Under the pieces are notes generated by a model that was not told the DNA's origin, did not search any database, and saw only the letters and a list, made by a program, of their open reading frames with translations. The position numbers and the translations under genes were made by a program. This document shows, in pieces, positions 39,688 through 48,314 of a DNA stretch of 64,000 bases. The number at the start of each line of letters is the position of its first letter. Position 1 is the stretch's first letter. The DNA comes from Streptococcus mitis (lineage in GTDB: Bacteria; Bacillota; Bacilli; Lactobacillales; Streptococcaceae), in the NCBI RefSeq assembly GCF_013305725.1, contig NZ_CP047883.1, forward strand, positions 1,467,001 to 1,531,000. The letters run 5' to 3'.

Positions 39688-41703
39688 TTAATTTTCAATA
39701 ATTTGCCAACTTACTCTGTAAGTCACTAGCAGGTAAAGAACAAATAGTAAGACCGCTATTCCCAGATAGGTGATATCAATAGAAATGCTGGTATTAGCGA
39801 AATTCTCAAAATAGCCCAAAAGAGCGGTACTCAATGAAAATGCTAGCGGACCTGCGATAAGCAGCGGAACCAAGAAATAACTTAGAATCTGTTGCAAAAG
39901 AATAGAGCGATTTTGCTTTCTCTTGTTCCCAAGAAGATATATGATTTGATAATCATTAACACTATCCAAAGCACTTGTAGAAGTTTGAAGGGACAAGATA
40001 CTGAGGGAAATAATGATGAAAATGACACTGACAAAAATCATGACAAAGACAATGACACCCATAAAGCCAAGGTAAGTCTCAAAAATACTTTCTTTGGTTT
40101 GATAGGTGAACGTATTCAACTCTATACCATCACGAGTGAAGTAGTATTTTTCAATCCACTGACTCAAGAATGTATCTACTTTCCGTTTGTCGATATTTTC
40201 CTTGAAATTGGCAACATAGGTCGTGTGGTCTTCCGTCAATCCAACTACTTCCTTATCTGGTACAATCAAGGTTCCTGCGTCATTTAGACCTACTGAAGAT
40301 AAATAGTAAACTGTTTCAAGCGGCTTTGAAGAGGCAAGGTTGAGAGAATGACCATTAATCATGAGGGTTTTGGTCGTTGATAGAAAGTCCTGAATCTGCT
40401 TGGCAGTTCCTTTATAGTTGGCATTGACTAGAAATTGGTCTTCTGCCAAGTCAACCGCTTTTTTCCCTTGCAGTTTGCGGAGATGATTGTAGGCAGAAAT
40501 TCCTAAAATCGGTACTTTTGATTCAGGAAGTTTCTTATCATGCTCCCAGAGATTGCTAGTATCAATCAAATCTTTATAAGTTACATCACTAGAATAGATA
40601 GGACAGCTGTACTCCTCTTTGATGAGGTTAAAGTCAAATCCATCGACTTTCAATCTGTCTTTGACAGAATCCTGAGCAAATTGGAACTCTTGACCACGAT
40701 AAAGATTGACAGTTACGTCATAAGGTGAGTATTTGTTCAGCTCTCGATTCATAGTCGTATAAGCACTACCACTAAAAACGAGCAAGCTGAGTGCCAAGGT
40801 CAGAGTCAAGGATAAGACAGCCAACGTGACCGAATTACTATCAGCTTGTTTTGAAAATTGACGGATTTTAAAAGTGTTTAGTTTGTTATAGTAGGTTTGA
40901 GGCAGTTTTCTAAGGGAAATCAAGACAAAATGGCTTAAAGTATTGTAAAACAAAATCACAAAAATCACGAAGACAGATACCAGCAAGATACCCCAGCTTT
41001 TCAAGAATGATAGATGGTGATAGTCTGAAAAATAGAGAGCACCAAAACCGATAACAGCTGTCGAAAGAATAAAGAGAAGTGCTTGAAGAACTGGCTTGCC
41101 TTTTGCCAAGACAGATTTCTTGACCCCATTTTCTTGAATAAGTGCAATGATATTTTGCTTTCTAAAGGTAAGAATGTCCATGACACCAACAATAAAACTG
41201 GTTACCAAATAGGAATAAACTAGTAAGATGACAGACTTGCTATCAAAGAAAAGCAGACTACCAAAGTAATTAGCCATAAAAAACTCAGATGCAATCTTAG
41301 CTAGAATGACCAGTAAGATCAATCCAAGCAAGAAACCTAGAATCAAGGAAAAGATATTGACCAGCATGGTTTCAAAGAACAGGGTACGGATAATCTGCTT
41401 CTTCTTCATTCCCAGCGTTGCATAAAGTCCCAGCTCTTTCTTGCGCCGTCCCAGCACAAAATTTGTAGCGTAAACGATGAGAAAGGCAATCGCCAATAGA
41501 ATCAGATAGGAAAGCAAGCCCATGTACTGGCTCATCACCGTCGTCAACATTTCCTTTGCCCCTGATAAACTTTGCATCACTGGATGGCTTGGTAAAGCAT
41601 TAAAAGCGTAGAGCAAGCTATAAATCAATGTCAGACTGAAAAAATAGATGGTATAAGTCTGTAAATTTCGAAATACATTTCGTAAAATCAATTTTGGATA
41701 CAT
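39688..41703 (-). CDS. FtsX-like ABC permease (BceB-type)
   Basis: A 671-residue membrane protein with a BceB-type layout: an N-terminal helix, three helices at about 55-180, two more around 200-260, FtsX domain helices near 290, a large extracellular domain (about 320-540) and three C-terminal helices. BceAB transporters sense and remove cell-wall-active peptide antibiotics. Thirteen base pairs separate it from the ATPase. With the downstream two-component genes it could form a peptide detoxification module, though the kinase is not the usual two-helix BceS type. Confidence 0.87.
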   Translation of the reverse strand: MYPKLILRNVFRNLQTYTIYFFSLTLIYSLLYAFNALPSHPVMQSLSGAKEMLTTVMSQYMGLLSYLILLAIAFLIVYATNFVLGRRKKELGLYATLGMKKKQIIRTLFFETMLVNIFSLILGFLLGLILLVILAKIASEFFMANYFGSLLFFDSKSVILLVYSYLVTSFIVGVMDILTFRKQNIIALIQENGVKKSVLAKGKPVLQALLFILSTAVIGFGALYFSDYHHLSFLKSWGILLVSVFVIFVILFYNTLSHFVLISLRKLPQTYYNKLNTFKIRQFSKQADSNSVTLAVLSLTLTLALSLLVFSGSAYTTMNRELNKYSPYDVTVNLYRGQEFQFAQDSVKDRLKVDGFDFNLIKEEYSCPIYSSDVTYKDLIDTSNLWEHDKKLPESKVPILGISAYNHLRKLQGKKAVDLAEDQFLVNANYKGTAKQIQDFLSTTKTLMINGHSLNLASSKPLETVYYLSSVGLNDAGTLIVPDKEVVGLTEDHTTYVANFKENIDKRKVDTFLSQWIEKYYFTRDGIELNTFTYQTKESIFETYLGFMGVIVFVMIFVSVIFIIISLSILSLQTSTSALDSVNDYQIIYLLGNKRKQNRSILLQQILSYFLVPLLIAGPLAFSLSTALLGYFENFANTSISIDITYLGIAVLLFVLYLLVTYRVSWQIIEN

Positions 41704-41715
41704 ACTCTCACCCTC

Positions 41716-42453
41716 CTATCTGGTACGACTGTAAATCTCTTGCAAATACTGTTCATTTGATAAGCTGTTACGTTCCAAATCATCCATAATCTTTCCATCT
41801 CTAAGTAGCACCATCCGTGAAGAGTACTTTGCTGCGGCAGGGTCATGCGTAACCAGTAAAATGGTAATACCAAAACTTTTATTGATTTCCTGCAAAAGTA
41901 CCATCAGTTTTTCAGAATTAGCAGAGTCCAAGGCTCCTGTCGGCTCATCTGCGATAATCAGTTTAGAATCATCAATCAAGGCTCTAGCAGTTGCCACGCG
42001 TTGTCGCTGACCACCTGATAACTGATTAGGAAACTTGTCTTTTAAGTTTTGGATGGCCAACTTATCCAAAATTTCCTCAATCTTATCCTGATGTTTTTTG
42101 ATATTTTTCCCCTGAATTTGAAGAGGTAGGACGATATTTTCATAGACCGTCAAGGTTTCCACCAAGTTGTAGGCTTGGAAAATATAGGAAATGTTTTTAG
42201 CACGATAGTCAGCTAGGTCATTTTCCTTGGCATGGATGATGTCAAAATCTTCAAATTGAATTTCACCTGATGTTGGTTTATCAATCGTTGAAATACAGTT
42301 GAGGAGTGTTGTTTTTCCACTACCACTGGCCCCCATAATTGCCAGAAATTCTCCTTTTTCAACGGACAAGTTCACATCTAATAAAGCATGAACGATATTA
42401 TCCCCTTGACCAAATGTTTTCGTTAATCCTGTTACAATAAGCTGTTTCATCAT
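41716..42453 (-). CDS. ABC transporter ATPase (BceA-type)
   Basis: A 245-residue cassette with Walker A GASGSGKTT (about 41-49), signature LSGGQRQRVA, Walker B LIIADEPTGALDS and switch LVTHDP. It belongs to the MacB/BceA/LolD group that pairs with FtsX permeases. GGAGG precedes two adjacent ATG codons. A terminator hairpin separates it from the small peptide genes upstream. Confidence 0.92.
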   Translation of the reverse strand: MMKQLIVTGLTKTFGQGDNIVHALLDVNLSVEKGEFLAIMGASGSGKTTLLNCISTIDKPTSGEIQFEDFDIIHAKENDLADYRAKNISYIFQAYNLVETLTVYENIVLPLQIQGKNIKKHQDKIEEILDKLAIQNLKDKFPNQLSGGQRQRVATARALIDDSKLIIADEPTGALDSANSEKLMVLLQEINKSFGITILLVTHDPAAAKYSSRMVLLRDGKIMDDLERNSLSNEQYLQEIYSRTR

Positions 42454-42541
42454 TTCATTCCTCCATTTCTTTATTACACTCTCATTATACGGTTTATTTC
42501 AAGGTTTTCCATGAGTATTTTGTGCAATATATTTATGCTAT

Positions 42542-42573
42542 AAAAAAAGCCGATACTTTTTTAGGTATCGGTC
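42542..42573 (-). terminator. Terminator between the membrane peptide and the ABC genes
   Basis: On the minus strand ACCGATACC pairs with GTATCGGC (one mismatch) around TAAAAAA and is followed by TTTTTTTA. Confidence 0.85.
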
Positions 42574-42581
42574 GATGTTGA

Positions 42582-42689
42582 TTATTTGCGATCGTTTCTT
42601 TTTTTCATAAAGTAAACAATCCCTATGACAACAACTCCTAAGACCAGTACAGGTGCATAGAAGTCTAGTGTTCCAATAATTCCTTCCAT
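42582..42689 (-). CDS. 35-residue single-helix membrane peptide
   Basis: A short frame with a very good ribosome site (CAGGAGGATAAA-ATG). It codes for a peptide with an acidic N-terminus (MEGIIGTLDFY), one hydrophobic helix (about residues 12-28, rich in Val/Ile/Leu) and a basic end (MKKRNDRK). The shape fits an immunity peptide, a transporter accessory peptide or a type I toxin-like peptide; nothing decides. It lies between the lanthipeptide-like genes and the ABC pair on the same strand. Confidence 0.6.
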   Translation of the reverse strand: MEGIIGTLDFYAPVLVLGVVVIGIVYFMKKRNDRK

Positions 42690-42718
42690 TTTATCCTCCT
42701 GTCAAAAAATAGAGAGTT

Positions 42719-42859
42719 TTATCCACAGCGCACGTTTGGCGAAATACATTCATAAGAATATGTAAACCACCAAGCACAGCGCCCCTGTGCTGTTAAACTA
42801 ACAGCCGTACGCCACCCAGCAGCAGATTTACCATCCAATTCTTGGCTATTAATTTCCAT
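42719..42859 (-). CDS. Lanthipeptide-like bacteriocin precursor, 46 residues (possibly decayed)
   Basis: The frame runs from ATG at 42859. A leader-like part (MEINSQELDGKSAAG) is followed by a core beginning with Trp and ending TYSYECISPNVRCG, rich in Thr, Ser and Cys (Cys at residues 28, 38 and 45). The core aligns residue for residue with the neighbouring frameshifted copy, and Thr-x-Ser-x-Glu-Cys recalls type A2 lanthipeptides. Upstream DNA also aligns with the longer leader of that copy but in another frame and without its ATG, so the leader may be truncated by a frameshift. No ribosome site precedes this ATG. Confidence 0.5.
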   Translation of the reverse strand: MEINSQELDGKSAAGWRTAVSLTAQGRCAWWFTYSYECISPNVRCG

Positions 42860-42982
42860 AATCCAAAGAATCAATCTCAAAGTTGTCTTGTTTTATTTGT
42901 ATTTCTCCCCGTAAATATAACACCAAATCAAAATGTTGTCAATGTTTTGTAATAAAACACTAACATTTTCCTTTTGTTTTAT

Positions 42983-43161
42983 CTAACAGCGAACATTATT
43001 TCTCGTACACTCATAGGAATAGGTGAGACACAATCCACAGAGACCTGCTAGTATCATTTTAAAAGCTGTGTACCACAAGCTTCTGATTTCCCGAAAAGTT
43101 CTTGGTTTTCAATCTCAAGATTTAGAGAATCAATCTCTGAACGATTTGTATTTTTAGCCAT
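42983..43161 (-). pseudogene. Second lanthipeptide-like precursor, broken by a 1-nt deletion
   Basis: ATG at 43161 follows GGAAGGAG by 8 bases. A 28-residue leader (EIDSLNLEIENQELFGKSEA) is followed by a frameshift at about 43078; adding one base restores a 30-residue core ending TYSYECTRNNVRC and a TAG at 42983. Without it, translation stops at 43054 after 35 residues. Leader and core align with the 42719 gene. The leader ends near Gly-Lys-Ser-x-Ala, as in peptides cut by a bacteriocin ABC protease. No LanM-type enzyme lies nearby. Confidence 0.55.
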
Positions 43162-43385
43162 AAGGTTTTCTCCTTCCTTCTTTTAAATGATCATCTTTAC
43201 AATAACTAGTATAAACTCTAGTATTGGATAAGTAATGAGTAAATCGTGCAAATTTCTTATTTTCGAGTAAAATTTTTATAGTTCTCAGTAAAGAAACAAC
43301 TGAACAATCTCTTGCTTAACTACTTTACAGAGACTCACACAATGCTCCTGATTTTCCTATCATCTTTGGCGATTCTGACGCAAGT

Positions 43386-43401
43386 GTGGTACAATAAAAA
43401 C
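43386..43401 (+). promoter_or_regulatory. Extended -10 giving a leaderless LysR start
   Basis: TGG-TACAAT (43390-43395) with TTGGCG 18 bp upstream; the ATG at 43402 is 6 nt after the box. Twelve bases (TGTGGTACAATA) are identical to the promoter at 335-346. Confidence 0.65.
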
Positions 43402-44310
43402 ATGAGAATTCAACAATTACATTATATTATCAAAATCGTCGAAACTGGCTCCATGAATGAGGCAGCCAAGCAACTCTTTATCACTCAGCCAAGTCTTTCC
43501 AATGCAGTAAGAGATTTGGAAAATGAAATGGGCATTGAAATCTTTATCCGCAATCCCAAGGGTATCACCTTGACCCGTGATGGGATGGAGTTCCTCTCTT
43601 ATGCCCGTCAGGTTGTCGAGCAGACCCAGCTTTTGGAAGAACGCTATAAAAATCCTGTCGCCCACCGCGAACTCTTTAGCGTTTCCTCCCAGCATTATGC
43701 CTTTGTGGTCAATGCCTTTGTCTCTCTGCTCAAGAAAAGTGATATGGAGAAATACGAGCTCTTCCTTCGTGAAACTCGTACTTGGGAGATTATCGACGAC
43801 GTCAAGAACTTCCGTAGTGAGGTCGGTGTCCTATTTTTTAACAGCTACAACCGTGATGTTTTAACCAAAATGCTGGATGACAATCACCTGCTGGCTCATC
43901 ATCTCTTTACCGCCCAACCGCATATCTTTGTCAGCAAGACCAATCCTCTGGCAAAGAAAGACAAGGTCAAACTAGAAGACTTGGAGAACTTCCCTTACCT
44001 CAGCTATGATCAAGGAACTCACAACTCCTTCTACTTCTCTGAAGAGATTCTCTCGCAGGAATACCACAAAAAATCTATCGTAGTCAGCGACCGTGCCACC
44101 CTCTTTAACCTCTTGATTGGTCTGGATGGATACACGATCGCAACAGGGATTTTGAACAGCAACCTCAACGGAGACAATATCGTTTCTATCCCACTGGATA
44201 TTGATGATCCTATCGAGCTGGTCTATATCCAGCATGAAAAAACCAGCCTATCCAAGATGGGCGAACGCTTTATCGACTATCTACTAGAAGAAGTCCAGTT
44301 TGATAGTTGA
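43402..44310 (+). CDS. LysR-family transcription regulator
   Basis: A 302-residue LTTR. The winged helix (IQQLHYIIKIVETGSMNEAAKQLF, recognition helix QPSLSNAVRDLE) lies at residues 3-60, followed by a linker helix and a periplasmic-binding-type effector domain (about 90-295). CysB/CmbR-type members of streptococci respond to sulfur metabolites, but the ligand is not determined here. The 30-codon longer frame (from 43312) overlaps the promoter and is rejected. Just downstream, same strand, is the choline-binding amidase. Confidence 0.88.
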   Translation: MRIQQLHYIIKIVETGSMNEAAKQLFITQPSLSNAVRDLENEMGIEIFIRNPKGITLTRDGMEFLSYARQVVEQTQLLEERYKNPVAHRELFSVSSQHYAFVVNAFVSLLKKSDMEKYELFLRETRTWEIIDDVKNFRSEVGVLFFNSYNRDVLTKMLDDNHLLAHHLFTAQPHIFVSKTNPLAKKDKVKLEDLENFPYLSYDQGTHNSFYFSEEILSQEYHKKSIVVSDRATLFNLLIGLDGYTIATGILNSNLNGDNIVSIPLDIDDPIELVYIQHEKTSLSKMGERFIDYLLEEVQFDS

Positions 44311-44351
44311 GAATAGTATTAAAATGCTAAAAATATATATGGAGACAAAAA

Positions 44352-46220
44352 ATGAAAAAGATTATACTCGCTAGTACAGTTGCCCTATCTATTTTAGGGT
44401 ACTCTCAAGTAACGGTCCAGGCTCAAGAAAATAAAGCAGAGTCAGTACGAGAAAATGTAACAATTCCTCATTCAAGTACTTCAAAAATCGAAAACCAAGA
44501 AAAACCGAAAGAGAATGTTGAAAAAACAGACAATTCTTCTAAAATTGACGATAAAGAAGAAAAAACTCCTGCTACAGAAGAGAAGAAATCTGAAGTAAAA
44601 AAAGAAGTAAAAAAAGAAGAAAAAGTCAAAGAAGGTTGGCAGGGAGAAAATAATAACTGGCGCTTTTACGAACACAATAAACCTGTTACCAACTGGAAAA
44701 AAATCCAAGGAAAGTGGTACTACTTCAACAAAGATGGAAATCGACTAAGCAATACAACCTTTGATGGTTATGTATTCAATAAAGATGGAGTGATGGCTGA
44801 GAACGGTTGGAACTTCATCAATGGAAAGTGGTACTTTGCTAGTTCTTCAGGAAAAATTTCTCAAAATAAATGGGAAAAAATTGCTGATTCTTGGTATTAC
44901 TTCGCCAAAGATGGAATCATGCTTAGTAATACTACTTTTGACAGCTACTTACTGACTAAAAGTGGTGCTATGGCCACAAACGGCTGGGCAAAAATCGACC
45001 AAAATTGGTACTATGCAACATCCTCTGGAAAAATTTCTCAGGACAAGTGGGAGAAAATCAATGGTTCTTGGTACTACTTTGATAAAAAGGGAATCATGTT
45101 AAGTTCAACTACATTTAAGGGCTACCTATTTAATAACAGTGGTGCTATGGCTGAAAATAGCTGGGTAAAAATTAAAGATACCTGGTTCTATGCGAACGCA
45201 TCTGGAAAATTTGTCCAAAACAAATGGGAAAAAATCAGCGGTTCTTGGTATTCTTTTGCTCAAGATGGAGCTATGTTAGCCGATAAATGGTCAGGAAGCT
45301 ATTATCTAAAAACCAATGGGGCTATGGCTGATAATGAATGGATATTTGATAAAAATTATAACAGCTGGTTCTTTTTGAAGCGTGGTGGAATGTATGCATC
45401 AAAAGAATGGATTGGAGCTTATTACCTCAAAGCTGGTGGTTATATGGCTAAAAAAGAGTGGATTTACGACGACACTTATAAGGCCCGCTACTACTTAGAT
45501 GATAATGGGCATTATGTTTCTGGAACTTACAAAATTGACGGTAAAGACCATCTGTTCCACAAAAATGGTCAATGGATTTCTGAGGTCTCAAAAGAAGTTG
45601 GGTTTGTAAAAGGCCAATACAGTAAAACCATCTTTTTAGATCCTGGACATGGGGGAAGAGACTCAGGTGCATACTATTACAATGTCGCTGAAAAAGACCT
45701 CAACATGCAGGTGTATCGTAAATTACGCAAAAAATTAGAAGAACTTGGCTACAAAGTTCTCACTTCACGTGATAGTGATATTGATGTAGATTTTGTTACA
45801 GAACGTTCTCGTATGGTTAACAAGACTAACTCTGATATCTTTATTAGTATTCACTTCAATGCGACTGGTAATGCATACTCAAAATCTAGTGGAATTCAAA
45901 CCTATTCCTACAGTGATGAACCTGATTATCCAAGTAAAATCAACCCATACTGGCATAGCCATCCTGACCGTATGAGTGAAAGCAAGCGTCTTGCAGCCGC
46001 TATCCACTCTTCATTGTTAGCTGAAACTGGTGCTAAAGATGCTGGCTTATTGGAAAGTAGCTTTGCCGTTCTTCGAGAAACTGCTAAACCAGCCGTCCTC
46101 CTAGAGCTAGGTTATATGGATAATTTCGCTGAAAATCAACAGATTCGAGATAGTCACTATCAAGATAAGATTGTAGCAGGTATCGTGAAAGGAATTCAAA
46201 AATATTACGCTGGTAAGTAA
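44352..46220 (+). CDS. Choline-binding N-acetylmuramoyl-L-alanine amidase (Amidase_3)
   Basis: A 622-residue secreted wall hydrolase. A signal peptide (1-24, ending VQA) precedes a Lys/Glu-rich linker (25-95), then choline-binding GW repeats (about 96-415; WYYF, GWxxxxxxWYY pattern) that hold it on teichoic acid phosphocholine. About 66-residue super-repeats recur three times. The C-terminal Amidase_3 domain (about 424-620) has the Zn ligands in DPGHGGRDSG, VAEKDLN and ISIHFNA, and the catalytic Glu in LLELGYMDN. It cuts the MurNAc-L-Ala bond. The catalytic family differs from LytA (Amidase_2) and the module order is reversed. Confidence 0.9.
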   Translation: MKKIILASTVALSILGYSQVTVQAQENKAESVRENVTIPHSSTSKIENQEKPKENVEKTDNSSKIDDKEEKTPATEEKKSEVKKEVKKEEKVKEGWQGENNNWRFYEHNKPVTNWKKIQGKWYYFNKDGNRLSNTTFDGYVFNKDGVMAENGWNFINGKWYFASSSGKISQNKWEKIADSWYYFAKDGIMLSNTTFDSYLLTKSGAMATNGWAKIDQNWYYATSSGKISQDKWEKINGSWYYFDKKGIMLSSTTFKGYLFNNSGAMAENSWVKIKDTWFYANASGKFVQNKWEKISGSWYSFAQDGAMLADKWSGSYYLKTNGAMADNEWIFDKNYNSWFFLKRGGMYASKEWIGAYYLKAGGYMAKKEWIYDDTYKARYYLDDNGHYVSGTYKIDGKDHLFHKNGQWISEVSKEVGFVKGQYSKTIFLDPGHGGRDSGAYYYNVAEKDLNMQVYRKLRKKLEELGYKVLTSRDSDIDVDFVTERSRMVNKTNSDIFISIHFNATGNAYSKSSGIQTYSYSDEPDYPSKINPYWHSHPDRMSESKRLAAAIHSSLLAETGAKDAGLLESSFAVLRETAKPAVLLELGYMDNFAENQQIRDSHYQDKIVAGIVKGIQKYYAGK

Positions 46221-46254
46221 AAAAGGGTCTCGAGAAACCTCGAGGCCTTTTCTA
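46221..46254. terminator. Terminator of the choline-binding amidase
   Basis: AAAAGGGTCTCGAG pairs with CTCGAGGCCTTTT around AAAC, with T-rich flank; probably shared with the convergent membrane gene. Confidence 0.85.
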
Positions 46255-46569
46255 TTTGTCTTCTTTTTTATCTTTATCAGGAAAGAGATACCCAATACCA
46301 ATGCAAGCTAGTACGCCCGCTCCAATTACCAAGCCACTTGAAATTGGTAAAAGGTCCAAAATTGCATTGGCGATGATAAAAGCAATAATCAAACACATCA
46401 AACTAGCCTTGTAATCTTTTTTCAAAAGATTCTCTAGGGTAAAATAGAGGAACAGTCCTACCGGAATCAGGGACCAGAGGTTGACATTCAAATTTGGCCA
46501 TCCAACAGAACCAAAATACAAAACCAAAGCTGAAACTAGCAAGAATCCAATACCTAATAATTTTTTCAT
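46252..46569 (-). CDS. Four-helix small membrane protein (LiaF/DUF5668-like region)
   Basis: A 105-residue protein with four hydrophobic segments (about 3-20, 27-45, 55-72 and 76-93) and a charged end (DKDKKEDK). The Trp-rich spacing (GWPNLNVNLWSLIPVGLFLYF) resembles the LiaI/LiaF-like transmembrane region of cell-envelope stress proteins. The start at 46569 follows TTGGAG. Convergent with the amidase. Function unknown. Confidence 0.6.
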   Translation of the reverse strand: MKKLLGIGFLLVSALVLYFGSVGWPNLNVNLWSLIPVGLFLYFTLENLLKKDYKASLMCLIIAFIIANAILDLLPISSGLVIGAGVLACIGIGYLFPDKDKKEDK

Positions 46570-46821
46570 TTTTATCTCCAATTTCTTTTTTAGGAACTTG
46601 AGTTATCTGATAGTGACGCCTTCCGTCCCTTACAAAAATCATTATAGCAGAGGTCAGTTTCAAGAACAAGTTCTTTTGCCTATCTGGTCTCTATCTCGGT
46701 CTAAGTGGTTCAATAATTAAAATGAAAGAAAAAGAAGCCCTAATGAGCTTCTTCATTCTAGTGATTGCAACAGTATTTCTGAACTAAAACAATCGAAAGT
46801 TAGATTCTAAACTAGTTTTTT

Positions 46822-47718
46822 CTAGTTCGTATTTTTCTTTTCCTTAGATTCTAGAGAAGTTTTGATTGCTTCGCGTTCAGCCTGTAGTTGAGCTAAATGC
46901 TTCTCCTCTTCTTCAAGTTTACTAGTATCTGGTTTTACACGATAATAAACATCTTCTGGTCTCGACAACATCGCTTCATACTGCTGTCCTGCAAACAGTC
47001 TCTCCTCGTCATGATTGCTTTTATCTGTCAGTTTTCCATCATCACCAGGTTTCATGACAACTCCACTTGGTACAGCAACTACCACAAATCCTCCAGCAAC
47101 AGAATCTTTTACCCAAGCACTTAGAGAAGCGGTCTCAGAATTACGACGATCTTGACCTTTTGACCCTTTTAGTTCAGTAATATATTCAAATTTTTGACCA
47201 TCTCTATAACTAGTTGCATACATTTCACCAGACTCATTAATGACATATTCATTGCCCGACGGTGTACGCCATGTGCCTTTCAAACTAGATAAATCATTAT
47301 TTCTTAATGCTTCAATATCCAGTTTCGGAACTGCAGTTTCTTCTTTTAGCTTGCTAACAAGTGCTTCTGCTTCAGTAATCTTGGTGTCTAAATCAGTTAG
47401 TTGATCCTTGAGTTTCTGGATTTTCTCTTGCTTATCTTTATCAATCTCATCTGTTTTTCCTTGGCTTGTAGATGTTTGACTTGTTGACTCTTTAGTTGAA
47501 GTTACAGACGATGCTGGACTTGACTCTTTATTTGCCTTATTAGATGAGAATAAGAAGATACTTGCTAAAATTGCAACAACCAAAAGACTAATAGCAATGC
47601 CAATATAGACTTTTATTTTAAATACCTTGCTCCTAATTGTAGCTGGAGAAGAGCCTTTCACTCCCTTCGAGACACTTGTTTTAGGATCATTTGTCTCTTC
47701 AAAATTTTTCTTAGTCAT
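46822..47718 (-). CDS. Bitopic protein of unknown function (DUF6287-like domain)
   Basis: A 298-residue protein: a short cytoplasmic N-terminus, one membrane segment (about 37-58), a Ser/Thr-rich then coiled-coil stretch (60-130), a beta domain starting LKGTWRTPSGNEYVINESG (about 145), similar to streptococcal DUF6287 modules, and a C-terminal Glu/Lys coiled coil (260-295). The start at 47718 follows GGGAGG. The domain name is a tentative memory match. It probably sits outside the membrane at the wall. Confidence 0.6.
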   Translation of the reverse strand: MTKKNFEETNDPKTSVSKGVKGSSPATIRSKVFKIKVYIGIAISLLVVAILASIFLFSSNKANKESSPASSVTSTKESTSQTSTSQGKTDEIDKDKQEKIQKLKDQLTDLDTKITEAEALVSKLKEETAVPKLDIEALRNNDLSSLKGTWRTPSGNEYVINESGEMYATSYRDGQKFEYITELKGSKGQDRRNSETASLSAWVKDSVAGGFVVVAVPSGVVMKPGDDGKLTDKSNHDEERLFAGQQYEAMLSRPEDVYYRVKPDTSKLEEEEKHLAQLQAEREAIKTSLESKEKKNTN

Positions 47719-47739
47719 AGTATTCCTCCCTTTTTTCAC

Positions 47740-48314
47740 TATATTTCACCTATATCTTAGACAAATTCGCAAGATTTTGTCAGTATCCATGAATAGATAG
47801 ATTTTCAAAAGAAAACCAATCAACTAATCCTAAAATATTGGCATCAATAGAATCATCCATTAAACTCTATATCGAGTTTATTAACATAAATTATACCATA
47901 ATTTTTAAGAATTTTATATATTTTTATAGTCTAACCGTGATAACTAAAGGGAGCTATTTTTTCGTATTATTCACTTATCTTTATAAAAATTATAATAGAC
48001 GTATTTACTTATCATATTGCATATAGACTGTACTTCATCAAATAAATCTTGAGTTTTTACTACAATTGAAAAAGCACAATTTTTAATATATAGTTCGATA
48101 CCATATTTTATGAAATTGGTAGAATCCAAAAAATCTTCCTATCTGTAATAAGAAGATTTTTTGTTATCTAAATGAAGTCCATTAATACATTCTAAAAGAG
48201 TATAATTATCAATGTAAACTTAAGAATTAAGTATTAAATAGTAATTGTCAGCAAACTGTTTAACCATCACACTATCTAATCTCAACACATAAACATTTTT
48301 CTATAGATTTTGTC
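47740..48314. other. Intergenic region upstream of prtA's stop: A+T-rich, no gene
   Basis: About 575 bp between two minus-strand genes. I see no supported coding sequence. A perfect 11-bp hairpin (AAAAAATCTTC with GAAGATTTTTT, 48128-48162) may terminate prtA read-through on either strand. The remainder looks like non-coding, promoter-type A+T-rich DNA for the 46822 gene. Confidence 0.5.
48128..48162. terminator. Hairpin downstream of prtA
   Basis: AAAAAATCTTC (48128-48138) pairs perfectly with GAAGATTTTTT (48152-48162); symmetric, so it can end transcription on either strand. Confidence 0.65.

Noticed and set aside
47838..48026. A 62-codon plus-strand frame in the gap before prtA
   Set aside because: No ribosome site, Phe/Tyr/Ile-rich chance composition in A+T-rich DNA, no family match.
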